Shown here: positions 7,951-15,453 of the stretch, piece after piece | Position numbering within the stretch: position 1 is the first letter of the stretch | Layout: every line of letters begins with the position of its first letter | Assembly (NCBI GenBank): GCA_019114265.1 | Contig: DXFV01000004.1 | Coordinates: 1 to 64,000 of the forward strand | Direction: 5' to 3' | DNA from: Anaerofilum faecale | GTDB lineage: Bacteria > Bacillota > Clostridia > Oscillospirales > Ruminococcaceae | Length of the DNA stretch: 64,000 bases | The notes under the pieces: model-generated | What the model was told of the DNA's origin: nothing | Database searches by the model: none | Seen by the model: the letters and a program-made list of their open reading frames with translations, nothing else | Translations under genes and position numbers: made by a program

Positions 7951-10227
7951 TCAGCCGCGCTTATAGAAGTTGATCAGGCAGCCGTCCAGCAGGATCTGGC
8001 GCTCGTCGGCGGTGAGGGGGGCCAGCGTGAGGGTGAAGGCAATGGCCTTGCCGTCCCGGATCACATAGGCGGGCAGGCTGCGGGCATCCTCCTCCAACGC
8101 GCGGCGCACGCCCGGCACGAAGATCACGTCGTCCAGACCAAAGGCAGGCTCGCCCTCCAGCTGGAAGGGCAGCATACCCCAGTTGATGAGGTTGGAGCGG
8201 TAGCGCTTGGTGGCGTATTCCACCGCGATGTTGGCGCCTGCACCCAGCACGCGCTGGCAGCTGGCAGCCTGCTCACGGGCAGAGCCGTCGCCCGGCTTCA
8301 CGGCGTAGATGGTGGAAGCGATCTGCACGTCCTCGGCGCGCAGGGCCTCGCAGCCGGGGATGGTGCGCACGGTGCACAGAATCCCCTCCAGACCGGCGGC
8401 GTCGCCCTTGCGGCGGGACAGCTCCAGCTGGTGCACCGCCTTGGCGCGGCCCACATAGGCGGGGTCCTTGCGGCTGAGGGTGAACTCGGCCAGGCCCAGC
8501 GGGTTGGAACGGAAGGAACTGGTCTCGCCGGAGGGGATCAGCTCGTCGGTGGTGGTGACGGGGTCGGTGATAAAGCTGGCAACCTTCAGCAGCAGGTTGT
8601 CGCCCAGGGCAGGCTGCTCGGGCCAGTCCTTGATATTGGGGCCAAAGCGCAGTGCGTCGTCGGCATGGGGCTGGCCATAGCCGGCATAGACGCGGCTGCG
8701 GTAGCTGCTGGCGTCGAACGCATAGGCCGGGATGGCGGGGTCGTAGTCCAGCTCGGTGGCGGCGGTGAGGATGCCTCCGTTGCGGCTGGTGGCCGCGATG
8801 CTGCGGGCGTCCATCAGGGCCACGCCGGCCAGCTGGCCATTGGCGGGCTTGGAGCCTTCGCGGTTGGGGAAGTTGCGGGTGGTGTGGCGGATGCTGAGCG
8901 AGCCGTTGGCCGGCACGTCGCCCGCGCCGAAGCAGGGGCCGCAGAAGGCGGTGCGCACGGTGGCGCCGGCGGCCATCAGGTCGGCCAGGGCGCCGGTCTT
9001 CATCAGGTGCATCATCACCGGCTGGCTGGCGGGGTATACGCTGAGGCTGAACTCCCCTGCCCCGCAGCTGGCACCGCGCAGGATATTGGCGGCCTCGGCG
9101 ATGTTGGGATAGGTGCCGCCCGCACAGCCGGCGATCACGCCCTGGTCCACGCGCAGACGGCCGTTCTCGATCTTGCCCACCAGATCCAGCGCGGGCGCCT
9201 TGCCGTCCAGCAGACGGGCGCACTCTTCCTGGGTGTGGTGCAGGATGTCGGCCAGGTTCTCGTTCAGTTCGCGGATGGAATATACATTGGACGGATGCAT
9301 CGGCAGAGCGATCATCGGCTCCACCTTGTCCAGCTCCACCGTCACCATGCCGTCGTAGTAGGCCATCGGCGCGGGGGACAGCGGGGCATACTGGTCGCCG
9401 CGGCCGTGCAGCGCCAGATAGTCGCGGGTCTTGTCGTCGGTGCACCAGATGGAGGACAGACAGGTGGTCTCGGTGGTCATCACGTCGATGCCGTTGCGGT
9501 ATTCCAGCTCCAGGTTGGCGATGCCGGGGCCGACGAACTCCATCACCTTGTTCTTCACATACCCGTTGGCAAACACCGCGCCGATGATGGCCAGCGCCAC
9601 GTCCTGCGGGCCCACGCCGGGGCGGGGCGCGCCGGTGAGGTACACCGCCACCACGCCGGGACGGGCGACGTCGTAGGTCTTGCCCAGCAGCTGCTTCACC
9701 AGCTCGCCGCCGCCTTCGCCGATGGCCATGGTGCCCAGCGCGCCGTAGCGGGTGTGGCTGTCGGAGCCAAGGATCATCTTGCCGCAGCCCGCCTGCATCT
9801 CGCGCATGTACTGGTGGATGACCGCCATGTGGGGGGGCACATAGATGCCGCCGTACTTTTTGGCGGCGGACAGGCCGAACATATGGTCGTCCTCGTTGAT
9901 GGTGCCGCCCACCGCGCACAGGCTGTTGTGGCAGTTGGTGAGCACATACGGAATGGGGAACTTCTCCAGCCCCGACGCGCGCGCGGTCTGCACGATGCCC
10001 ACGAAGGTGATGTCGTGGCTGGCCATCGCGTCGAACTTCAGCTTCAGCTGGTCCATGCTGCCGCTGGTGTTGTGTTTTTCCAGAATGCCCCACGCGATGG
10101 TGCCGCGGCGGGCGGCCTCGCGGTCGGCTTCAAAGCCCAGCGCGGCGAGCTTTGCGGCGGCGTTCTGGTCGTCGGCCACCCACTGGCCGTTTGCATAGTA
10201 CATGCCGGTCTTGCTGCATTCAATCAT
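7951..10227 (-). CDS. Aconitase-superfamily hydratase (YbhJ-like)
   Basis: 758 residues from the ATG at 10227 with AGGGG upstream; an ATG 12 codons earlier is less likely. Aconitase-superfamily signatures are present: TNCHNSLCAVGG (about 97-108), ILGSDSHTRYGALG (about 156-169), GCAGGTYPN (about 360), and AFCGPCFGAGD (about 430), whose Cys pair together with an earlier Cys should ligate the catalytic 4Fe-4S cluster. A C-terminal swivel domain follows. The layout matches uncharacterised clostridial hydratases and E. coli YbhJ more than AcnA or AcnB, so the true substrate is uncertain. No neighbouring TCA-cycle genes help to assign it. Confidence 0.8.
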   Translation of the reverse strand: MIECSKTGMYYANGQWVADDQNAAAKLAALGFEADREAARRGTIAWGILEKHNTSGSMDQLKLKFDAMASHDITFVGIVQTARASGLEKFPIPYVLTNCHNSLCAVGGTINEDDHMFGLSAAKKYGGIYVPPHMAVIHQYMREMQAGCGKMILGSDSHTRYGALGTMAIGEGGGELVKQLLGKTYDVARPGVVAVYLTGAPRPGVGPQDVALAIIGAVFANGYVKNKVMEFVGPGIANLELEYRNGIDVMTTETTCLSSIWCTDDKTRDYLALHGRGDQYAPLSPAPMAYYDGMVTVELDKVEPMIALPMHPSNVYSIRELNENLADILHHTQEECARLLDGKAPALDLVGKIENGRLRVDQGVIAGCAGGTYPNIAEAANILRGASCGAGEFSLSVYPASQPVMMHLMKTGALADLMAAGATVRTAFCGPCFGAGDVPANGSLSIRHTTRNFPNREGSKPANGQLAGVALMDARSIAATSRNGGILTAATELDYDPAIPAYAFDASSYRSRVYAGYGQPHADDALRFGPNIKDWPEQPALGDNLLLKVASFITDPVTTTDELIPSGETSSFRSNPLGLAEFTLSRKDPAYVGRAKAVHQLELSRRKGDAAGLEGILCTVRTIPGCEALRAEDVQIASTIYAVKPGDGSAREQAASCQRVLGAGANIAVEYATKRYRSNLINWGMLPFQLEGEPAFGLDDVIFVPGVRRALEEDARSLPAYVIRDGKAIAFTLTLAPLTADERQILLDGCLINFYKRG

Positions 10228-10356
10228 CAAATCTGCACCCCTCTGCTTCGATTTTATCCACATGCGTACAAAAAATTGTAGATGGTTTGATTATACCACA
10301 TCCCGGCATCTGAAGCAACAAACCACACGCCCGGCCAAAAAATCCCCGCCAGAAGG

Positions 10357-10385
10357 TTGACACCGCCGCGCGGCAGCGGTATAAT
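10357..10385 (+). promoter_or_regulatory. Perfect consensus promoter of tRNA-Gly
   Basis: TTGACA and TATAAT separated by exactly 17 bases, with the tRNA starting 20 bases after the -10 box. This is the ideal sigma-A consensus, typical for a highly expressed stable RNA. Confidence 0.92.
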
Positions 10386-10405
10386 AGTATCACTTCAGAA
10401 AAAGT

Positions 10406-10479
10406 GCAGATGTAGTTTAGTGGTAGAACTCCAGCTTCCCAAGCTGGCTGTGTGGGTTCGATTCCCATCATCTGCTCCA
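10406..10479 (+). tRNA. tRNA-Gly (anticodon CCC)
   Basis: Cloverleaf of 74 bases including an encoded CCA. The acceptor arm GCAGATG pairs with CATCTGC, the D arm carries TTTAGTGGTAGAAC, the anticodon arm CCAGC-TTCCCAA-GCTGG gives anticodon CCC, and the T arm carries GGTTCGATTCC. Discriminator base T fits glycine tRNA. It reads GGG codons. It is followed by a terminator and then by an AT-richer island, so its 3' end is a plausible old integration site. Confidence 0.96.
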
Positions 10480-10485
10480 AACTTT

Positions 10486-10518
10486 CCCCGAAAGACCGAT
10501 GGTTTTTCGGGGATTTTT
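10486..10518 (+). terminator. Intrinsic terminator of tRNA-Gly
   Basis: CCCCGAAA pairs with TTTCGGGG (8 bp) and is followed by ATTTTTG, just 6 bases after the tRNA CCA end. Confidence 0.9.
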
Positions 10519-10566
10519 GTTTAGGGAGACATTTGTTGCTTTTTTATTATAACAACTTTTGCAAAA

Positions 10567-10884
10567 ATGGAAAGCGCTGTTTCCATCAATCCTGATACCA
10601 ATGCCTTGATTCAGACAGCCCTTTGTGAGATGATATTTGTGAAATGCTATCCACTTTCCCCATGTGCATTCGATACTCTTTTGGAAGTAAACCTGGAACA
10701 GCTGGGCGATCATATTGTTCTTGATCGCATCACGCACAGCCTGAGCACTGATCGCTTTACACTTTTGCTGATTTTGCTCAATGAGGAGATTGCCGCAAGA
10801 GGCATGACGCCTGATCAAGAGCATGTCAACGATTACGGAGTCCAACTGTACATGTTATATGACGAATTGTACGCACAGAAATAA
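10567..10884 (+). CDS. Hypothetical protein in AT-richer island, possibly a truncated remnant
   Basis: 105 residues, no recognised domain. The C-terminal half (EEIAARGMTPDQEHVNDYGVQLYMLYDELYAQ) reads like a normal folded helix-rich protein, while the N-terminal part lacks a convincing ribosome site and could be degraded coding sequence. Base composition is visibly less GC-rich than in the flanking genes, which suggests foreign origin. An antisense ORF (10468-10845) overlaps the tRNA and was discounted. Confidence 0.4.
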   Translation: MESAVSINPDTNALIQTALCEMIFVKCYPLSPCAFDTLLEVNLEQLGDHIVLDRITHSLSTDRFTLLLILLNEEIAARGMTPDQEHVNDYGVQLYMLYDELYAQK

Positions 10885-10889
10885 CCAGC

Positions 10890-10955
10890 ATGGCCAAAAC
10901 TATGATGCGGCTATTTCTGTTGCACTTTGGAAAGGAGAACGCAGACATCCTATGA
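10890..10955 (+). CDS. Possible 21-residue leader or remnant ORF
   Basis: A short frame starting MAKTMMRLF ends in a TGA that overlaps the ATG of the next gene (ATGA at 10952-10955). That would allow translational coupling. A good AGGAG lies inside it. It may be a leader peptide or the relic of a longer gene. No homology is recognised. Confidence 0.25.
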   Translation: MAKTMMRLFLLHFGKENADIL

Positions 10956-11173
10956 CAGCTTCCGATCTGCGAGACTGGATCGACAGCCTGACACAGGACA
11001 TCGATTTTTCGTACAACGGAAAAAGCGGTTCCATTTGCCCTATCAGCCGCACCAGCATCAGCTTGTGCTATGACGGTGATGTGGTGGAGGTACAGTCCGT
11101 AGAGGCTGCCATGAGCTTCCCATTTATCAACGGAAAATCCTTGAACGACCTGTGCAGCAAGCTCGACATCTAA
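10952..11173 (+). CDS. Small hypothetical protein (73 aa) in AT-richer island
   Basis: Begins MTASDLRDWIDSL and contains YNGKSGSICPISRTSISLCYDG, a beta-rich core with conserved-looking Gly and Cys. I have an impression of similar small proteins among mobile-element cargo in clostridia, but cannot name a family. An AGGAG is about 16 bases upstream, rather far; coupling to the preceding short ORF would compensate. Composition differs from the GC-rich surroundings, as for its neighbour. Confidence 0.5.
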   Translation: MTASDLRDWIDSLTQDIDFSYNGKSGSICPISRTSISLCYDGDVVEVQSVEAAMSFPFINGKSLNDLCSKLDI

Positions 11174-11400
11174 ACCACCAAGCCATTCGGCGCGGTTTTA
11201 TGCCTGTTCGCCCCGCATAAGGGCCGGACGGGCACTTTTTATGCCCAAATCTGCCCGGCAGAAGCCGGCTGCCTCTGTGCAGGATACCGGCAGCCGGACC
11301 TACAGCGCCCGCACCGGCGTGGCCGGATTTGGGCGCAGCGCGGCGGGAAAGGCTGCGGCGTATTGGAAAAGCACCGCACGTTGCACTGCAATAAAGCATG

Positions 11401-11435
11401 AAAAAGCACACCGCCCATTCCATGAGCGGCGTGCT
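11401..11435 (-). terminator. Intrinsic terminator ending the sugar-sensing operon
   Basis: On the minus strand AGCACGCCGCTC pairs with GGGCGGTGTGCT (with wobble) and is followed by TTTTTC. It lies 9 bases after the SHOCT-encoding fragment. Confidence 0.75.
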
Positions 11436-11443
11436 TGTGGATG

Positions 11444-11599
11444 TTACAGCCCCAAAAGCTGTTTCTTTTTCGCGTCGAAATCCTGCTGTGTAATCAGGCC
11501 TTCCTCAAGCAGTGCCTTGAAACGGCGCAGGAACTGCTGCAATTCTCTCTCACTGCCCAAATGCAGCCAATATTCTTTGCCTGCCAGCTCTGCCGGGCG
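11444..11599 (-). pseudogene. SHOCT-domain fragment without a clear start
   Basis: The last 50 or so codons before the stop encode FLRRFKALLEEGLITQQDF followed by DAKKKQLLGL, a textbook SHOCT (short C-terminal oligomerisation) domain. The frame is open upstream only as antisense or shadow sequence, and no ATG, GTG or TTG with a ribosome site was found. It is therefore either a remnant of a longer gene or uses a start that cannot be seen. It lies between the binding-protein gene (stop at 11674) and the operon terminator. Confidence 0.5.
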
Positions 11600-11673
11600 C
11601 AAAAAGCGAAGGACCAGAAAAGCTGCCCGAGCAGCTGGAGGAACCGCCGGTGCTGCGCCCGGCCGCTCTTGCG

Positions 11674-12708
11674 CTATGGCAGTGTATCGGAGGTGAGCTT
11701 GTAGTAGGGCAGCCAGATATAGTGACCGTCCTCCACCTGGATGCTCTCCGGGACGGGACCGCCGTCGGCCAGGGCCAGCGACAGCTCCAGCAGCACATCC
11801 GGCATATCCGGCGCGTTGCGCACCGTGCCCAGCAGCTCCCCTTCCTCCAGCGCCTTCAGGGCCGGCTCGGTGCCGTCCACCCCCACCACCAGCGGCAGCG
11901 GGTCTACCCCCGCCTCCTTCATGGCGTCGATGGCGCCCAGGGCCATGTCGTCGTTGTTGGCGATCACCGCCTCCACCCCGGCGCCAAATTCCTTGCACCA
12001 CTGCTTCATGCGGGCGGCGGCCTGGGCGCGGCTCCAGTTGGCGGTGTCGCTGGCCAGCTTTTCCAGCGGCACCCCGGCGTCGGTGAGCGGCTTGGTGGCG
12101 TATTCGCTGCGCAGCAGGGCGTCCTGGTGCCCCGGTTCGCCCTCCAGCATCACATACTGCAGCACGCCGTCGGCATTGCGGTCGGCCGATGCGCGGTTGC
12201 CGTTCCATTCCTCCAGCAGGATCTCGCCCTGGTAAATGCCCGACTGCTCCCCCTTCGGCCCCACATAATACACCTGTTCCCAGCGCCGGATGTCCTCCTG
12301 CACCGGCTGACGGTTGAAAAAGATCACCGGCACATCCGCCGCCGAGACCTTGTCGATCAGCACCGCAGCCGCCGTGCGGTCGACAATGTTCACACACAGC
12401 ACATCGCAGCCGCTGTCCAGCAGGCGGTCGACCTGCTCCAGCTGGATGGTCTGGTTGCTGCGGCCGTCCGCGATGCTGAGGTTGATCTTGAGATCGCTGC
12501 TGTTTTCCCGGCTGCGCGCCAGCTGCTCGATCTCCTGCACCACCGCCGAGATGAAGGTGTCGTCCTGCGAGTAGAGCGCCACCCCGATGCGCACCGTGCG
12601 GGTGTGTCCCCCGCCGCCCGCGCAGCCGGCCAGCACCCCGCACAGGCAGGCCAGCGCCGGCAGCTTACGAAATGAGCGGAAAGAACAGCTTTTGATTTTC
12701 CGGCTCAT
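11674..12708 (-). CDS. MglB-like periplasmic galactose/sugar-binding lipoprotein (sensor-operon copy)
   Basis: 344 residues with a lipoprotein signal: basic start, hydrophobic core, lipobox LAGC with Cys about 29. The mature part is a type I periplasmic-binding fold resembling MglB: IGVALYSQDDTFISAV, DVLCVNIVD, VPVIFFNRQP, VIANNDDMALGAIDAM, and GVDGTEPALKAL. It is the last full gene of the operon regulator-kinase-binding protein-binding protein. Its start overlaps the upstream gene by 44 bases. The true mglB of the importer is a separate gene at 19945, so this copy probably serves sensing rather than transport (inference). Confidence 0.85.
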   Translation of the reverse strand: MSRKIKSCSFRSFRKLPALACLCGVLAGCAGGGGHTRTVRIGVALYSQDDTFISAVVQEIEQLARSRENSSDLKINLSIADGRSNQTIQLEQVDRLLDSGCDVLCVNIVDRTAAAVLIDKVSAADVPVIFFNRQPVQEDIRRWEQVYYVGPKGEQSGIYQGEILLEEWNGNRASADRNADGVLQYVMLEGEPGHQDALLRSEYATKPLTDAGVPLEKLASDTANWSRAQAAARMKQWCKEFGAGVEAVIANNDDMALGAIDAMKEAGVDPLPLVVGVDGTEPALKALEEGELLGTVRNAPDMPDVLLELSLALADGGPVPESIQVEDGHYIWLPYYKLTSDTLP

Positions 12709-13612
12709 ACATCTCCTCCTCTCGCACCACCGTAAACCGCAGCGGTTCGGTCGCCCTGTGTTCCTTGCCGCGGGCCGCCTCCGCCGCCTGTTCCACCGCC
12801 AGATACCCGGCCGCGTATTCGCTCCAGGCCGCCACCCCCGACAGGGTGCCGCTGTCCAGCGCCGCCGTGATGGCCGCGGCCGTGCCCACCCCGTACAGCT
12901 GGGGATGGCCGGGGATATCGGCGTATTTTTCGGCCAGCATCAGGGTGGACGCCGCCTCCACCGCGATGATCTGCTCCACATCGCAGGCCACCACCAGCTC
13001 ATCGAGGTCCGCATACCGGGACGAAGGCCAGCTCTCCACCGCCACGCCTGCCTGCTGCAGGACAAGGCGCGCCCGTTCGGCGCGCAGCGCTGCGCCGTCC
13101 GACGACGGGCAGTTGTTCATCAGCAGCACCGTGCGCCCGTCGCTGTCCTCCAGCGCCAGCTGCGCCAGCGCTTCGCCCAACAGGGCGTTGTCCGGCGAGA
13201 CCGCCGGCACCTCCGGGTCTGTTTCCGACTCCAGCGTCACCAGCGGGATCTCCCCCACCAGCTCGGCTTTTCGGGACTGCAGGCGGGCGGTATCGGCCGG
13301 GAGCACCACCATCGCGTCGGTGCCGCGCTGGGCTTCGCGGCGCAGCAGGGCCTCCTGGGCGGCGGGGTCGTTGTCCGCCTCGGGCGTGAGGAAGCGCAGT
13401 TCCACCCCCAGGTCGCTGGACGCCTGTTCCATCCCCATCCGAAGCCCGGCCCACAGGCGGTTGTCTGTCTGGCGCATCACCACCGACACCTCCAGCGGTT
13501 CGGGGCGGCGGGAACGCGCGGTGATCCCCGGCAGCAGCAGCGTGAGCACCACCGAGCCGCCCAGTGCGGCCAGCACACACAGCTGGATCACGCCGTTTTT
13601 CGTGCGTTTCAT
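12665..13612 (-). CDS. Membrane-tethered type I periplasmic-binding-fold protein
   Basis: 315 residues from the ATG at 13612, which overlaps the kinase stop by 4 bases; the longer open frame is antisense-type sequence. One N-terminal hydrophobic segment (about 9-29) without a lipobox Cys suggests an uncleaved anchor or signal peptide. The remainder is a LacI/ribose-binding-like fold: VSVVMRQTDNRLWAGLRMGMEQA, GTDAMVVLPAD, IPLVTLES, VSPDNALLGEALAQLA and an ALDSGTLSGVAAW segment. It lies between the YesM-type kinase and the MglB-like lipoprotein. It is most likely the extracytoplasmic signal receptor that contacts the kinase, as XylFII does with LytS in clostridia. Confidence 0.75.
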   Translation of the reverse strand: MKRTKNGVIQLCVLAALGGSVVLTLLLPGITARSRRPEPLEVSVVMRQTDNRLWAGLRMGMEQASSDLGVELRFLTPEADNDPAAQEALLRREAQRGTDAMVVLPADTARLQSRKAELVGEIPLVTLESETDPEVPAVSPDNALLGEALAQLALEDSDGRTVLLMNNCPSSDGAALRAERARLVLQQAGVAVESWPSSRYADLDELVVACDVEQIIAVEAASTLMLAEKYADIPGHPQLYGVGTAAAITAALDSGTLSGVAAWSEYAAGYLAVEQAAEAARGKEHRATEPLRFTVVREEEMYEPENQKLFFPLIS

Positions 13613-15426
13613 ACGGCGCCCTCCTTTTGATCGGGAATGACGGCGGCCTCTTCCAGCACCGGGATGCGGATGCGCACCAGGGTGCCTTCGTCCGGCTCGC
13701 TCTGGATGGTGAGGCCGTACTGGCGGCCGAAGGTGAGCTGGATGCGCTGGTGGACGTTCACCACGCCGATGCCCGACCCCTTGCCGCTGGGCCGGCGGCA
13801 TCTTCCGTCCAGCAGGCCGGCCGCCACCTCCGGACGCATGCCCAGGCCGTTGTCCTGCACGTCGATCCACACCTCGTCGCCGCTGCGGTAGGCGTGGACG
13901 GTGATCTCGCCGTCGTCCTCGGCTTCGGACATGCCGTGGTAGATGGCGTTTTCCAGCAGCGGCTGGACGATCAGCTTGAGGGTGTACAGCCCTTTCACCG
14001 TCTCGTCGGCCGTGATGCGGGCGGTGAAGCGGTTTTTGAAGCGGATCTGCTGGATGGTCATATAGTGGCGCGCGTGTTCCAGCTCGTCCCGCAGCGGGAT
14101 GACGCTGTTTCCCTTGCTGAGCGAGATGCGGAACAGCCTTGCCAGCGAGGTGACCATCTGGATCGACTCCTCATACCGGCCGGCTTCGGTCATCCAGATG
14201 ACCGAGTCGAGGGTGTTGTAGAGGAAGTGCGGGTTGATCTGGCTTTGCAGCACGTCCAGCTCGGAGCGGCGCTTCTGCCGTTCCTGCTGGATGATGTCGT
14301 CCATCAGGTGGCGCATGGTGGACACCAGCGAATTGATCGTGTGGCCCAGATGCTGGATCTCGTAGCAGCCGCCCTCGGCGATCTCCACATTCTCCTGCCC
14401 TTCCTCCAGCTTTTTGATCGAGTCCTCCAGCTGGCGGATGGGGTCGGTGATGTGCGCCGAGATGCGGAAGGTGAGGAAGGCAAGCAAAAAGGCCGAGAAC
14501 AGCAGCAGCGACAGGCCGAACAGCCCCAGCTGGTTGAGGCCGAGGTTCATGCCCTTCATCGGCACCATGCCCACCAGCTTCCAGCCGGTGTAGCCCACCG
14601 TTTTGATGGTCATCTGGTACCGCTGCCCGCCGAAGGACACCGTGTGGCAGCCGTCGCCGTAGCCCGCCGCCTGCCGGTTGTACTCCTCCAGCAGACCGGC
14701 GTAGATGAGCTGCTGGCGGGGATGGTAGATCAGCTCGCCGGCGCTGTCCACCAGATAGACGTATCCGCCGCCGAACAGCTCCACATCGCGGCAGATCTGT
14801 TCGATGCCGCTGAAGTTCATATCCACCAGCAGCACGCCGCTCTCGGTGACGCCGCCGCGGGTCAGCTGCACCTGGCGGCTGAGCGACACCACCCACGGAT
14901 GCTGCTGCTGGGGGTCGCGGAAGAGGTTCTGCACATGAGGCGTGGAGAAGTGGAGGTTCTCCATCCTGTCCAGCGCCAGCGTGAACCAGTCGCGGCGTTC
15001 CGGCTGCGCCTCGCGGGCCAGCTCGTTCAGCGGCACCGCCGCCGCCAGGCCGCCCCGGCTGTCGAACAGCGCGATCGACACCAGCGCGTCGCGGTTTTCC
15101 TCGTAGAGAAGGCGCATCTGTTCTTCGGGCGTTTCGCGCGCCATATCGACGTTTTTGATGACGCTGTAGTACAGCGTGTCCGACACCCGCATCATGCGGC
15201 GCAGATAGCTGTCCAGATTCAGGTTGATCTGGGCCAGGATGCGGCGGCTGTTGTCCTGCATCAGCGCCCGCGTGTTGCTGCCGAACCGCCAGAACAGGCT
15301 GAGCCCCAGGAACAGCACCCCCGCCAGCGCCACCGCCGTGAACACCAGCGAGAGGACCATGTGGATGCTCATTTTGCGGTAGCGCGCGTTGATGCGCCGG
15401 GCAAACGAACCGAGCAGTTGTCGCAT
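13609..15426 (-). CDS. YesM-type sensor histidine kinase
   Basis: 605 residues. TM1 is about 20-46; a large extracytoplasmic region, probably a double-Cache fold, spans about 50-290; TM2 is about 298-322. A HAMP linker follows, then the His_kinase (LytS/YesM) domain with QINPHFLYNTLDSV (phospho-His about 400) and the ATPase with PLLENAIYHGM, VQDNGLGM and GSGIGVVNV. Such kinases phosphorylate YesN/AraC-type regulators in response to extracellular sugars. It is second in the operon, 27 bases after the regulator gene, and overlaps the next gene by 4 bases. Confidence 0.93.
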   Translation of the reverse strand: MRQLLGSFARRINARYRKMSIHMVLSLVFTAVALAGVLFLGLSLFWRFGSNTRALMQDNSRRILAQINLNLDSYLRRMMRVSDTLYYSVIKNVDMARETPEEQMRLLYEENRDALVSIALFDSRGGLAAAVPLNELAREAQPERRDWFTLALDRMENLHFSTPHVQNLFRDPQQQHPWVVSLSRQVQLTRGGVTESGVLLVDMNFSGIEQICRDVELFGGGYVYLVDSAGELIYHPRQQLIYAGLLEEYNRQAAGYGDGCHTVSFGGQRYQMTIKTVGYTGWKLVGMVPMKGMNLGLNQLGLFGLSLLLFSAFLLAFLTFRISAHITDPIRQLEDSIKKLEEGQENVEIAEGGCYEIQHLGHTINSLVSTMRHLMDDIIQQERQKRRSELDVLQSQINPHFLYNTLDSVIWMTEAGRYEESIQMVTSLARLFRISLSKGNSVIPLRDELEHARHYMTIQQIRFKNRFTARITADETVKGLYTLKLIVQPLLENAIYHGMSEAEDDGEITVHAYRSGDEVWIDVQDNGLGMRPEVAAGLLDGRCRRPSGKGSGIGVVNVHQRIQLTFGRQYGLTIQSEPDEGTLVRIRIPVLEEAAVIPDQKEGAV

Positions 15427-15453
15427 GGGGTACCCTTCCTTCCCTGTTGCGGC

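Noticed and set aside
7933..10281. 782-codon plus-strand ORF
   Set aside because: Antisense to the aconitase-family gene, His/Gly/Val-rich, no domain.
10468..10845. Minus-strand 125-codon ORF in the AT-richer island
   Set aside because: It overlaps the tRNA terminator and tRNA end, has no ribosome site at its start and looks less protein-like than the plus-strand frame.
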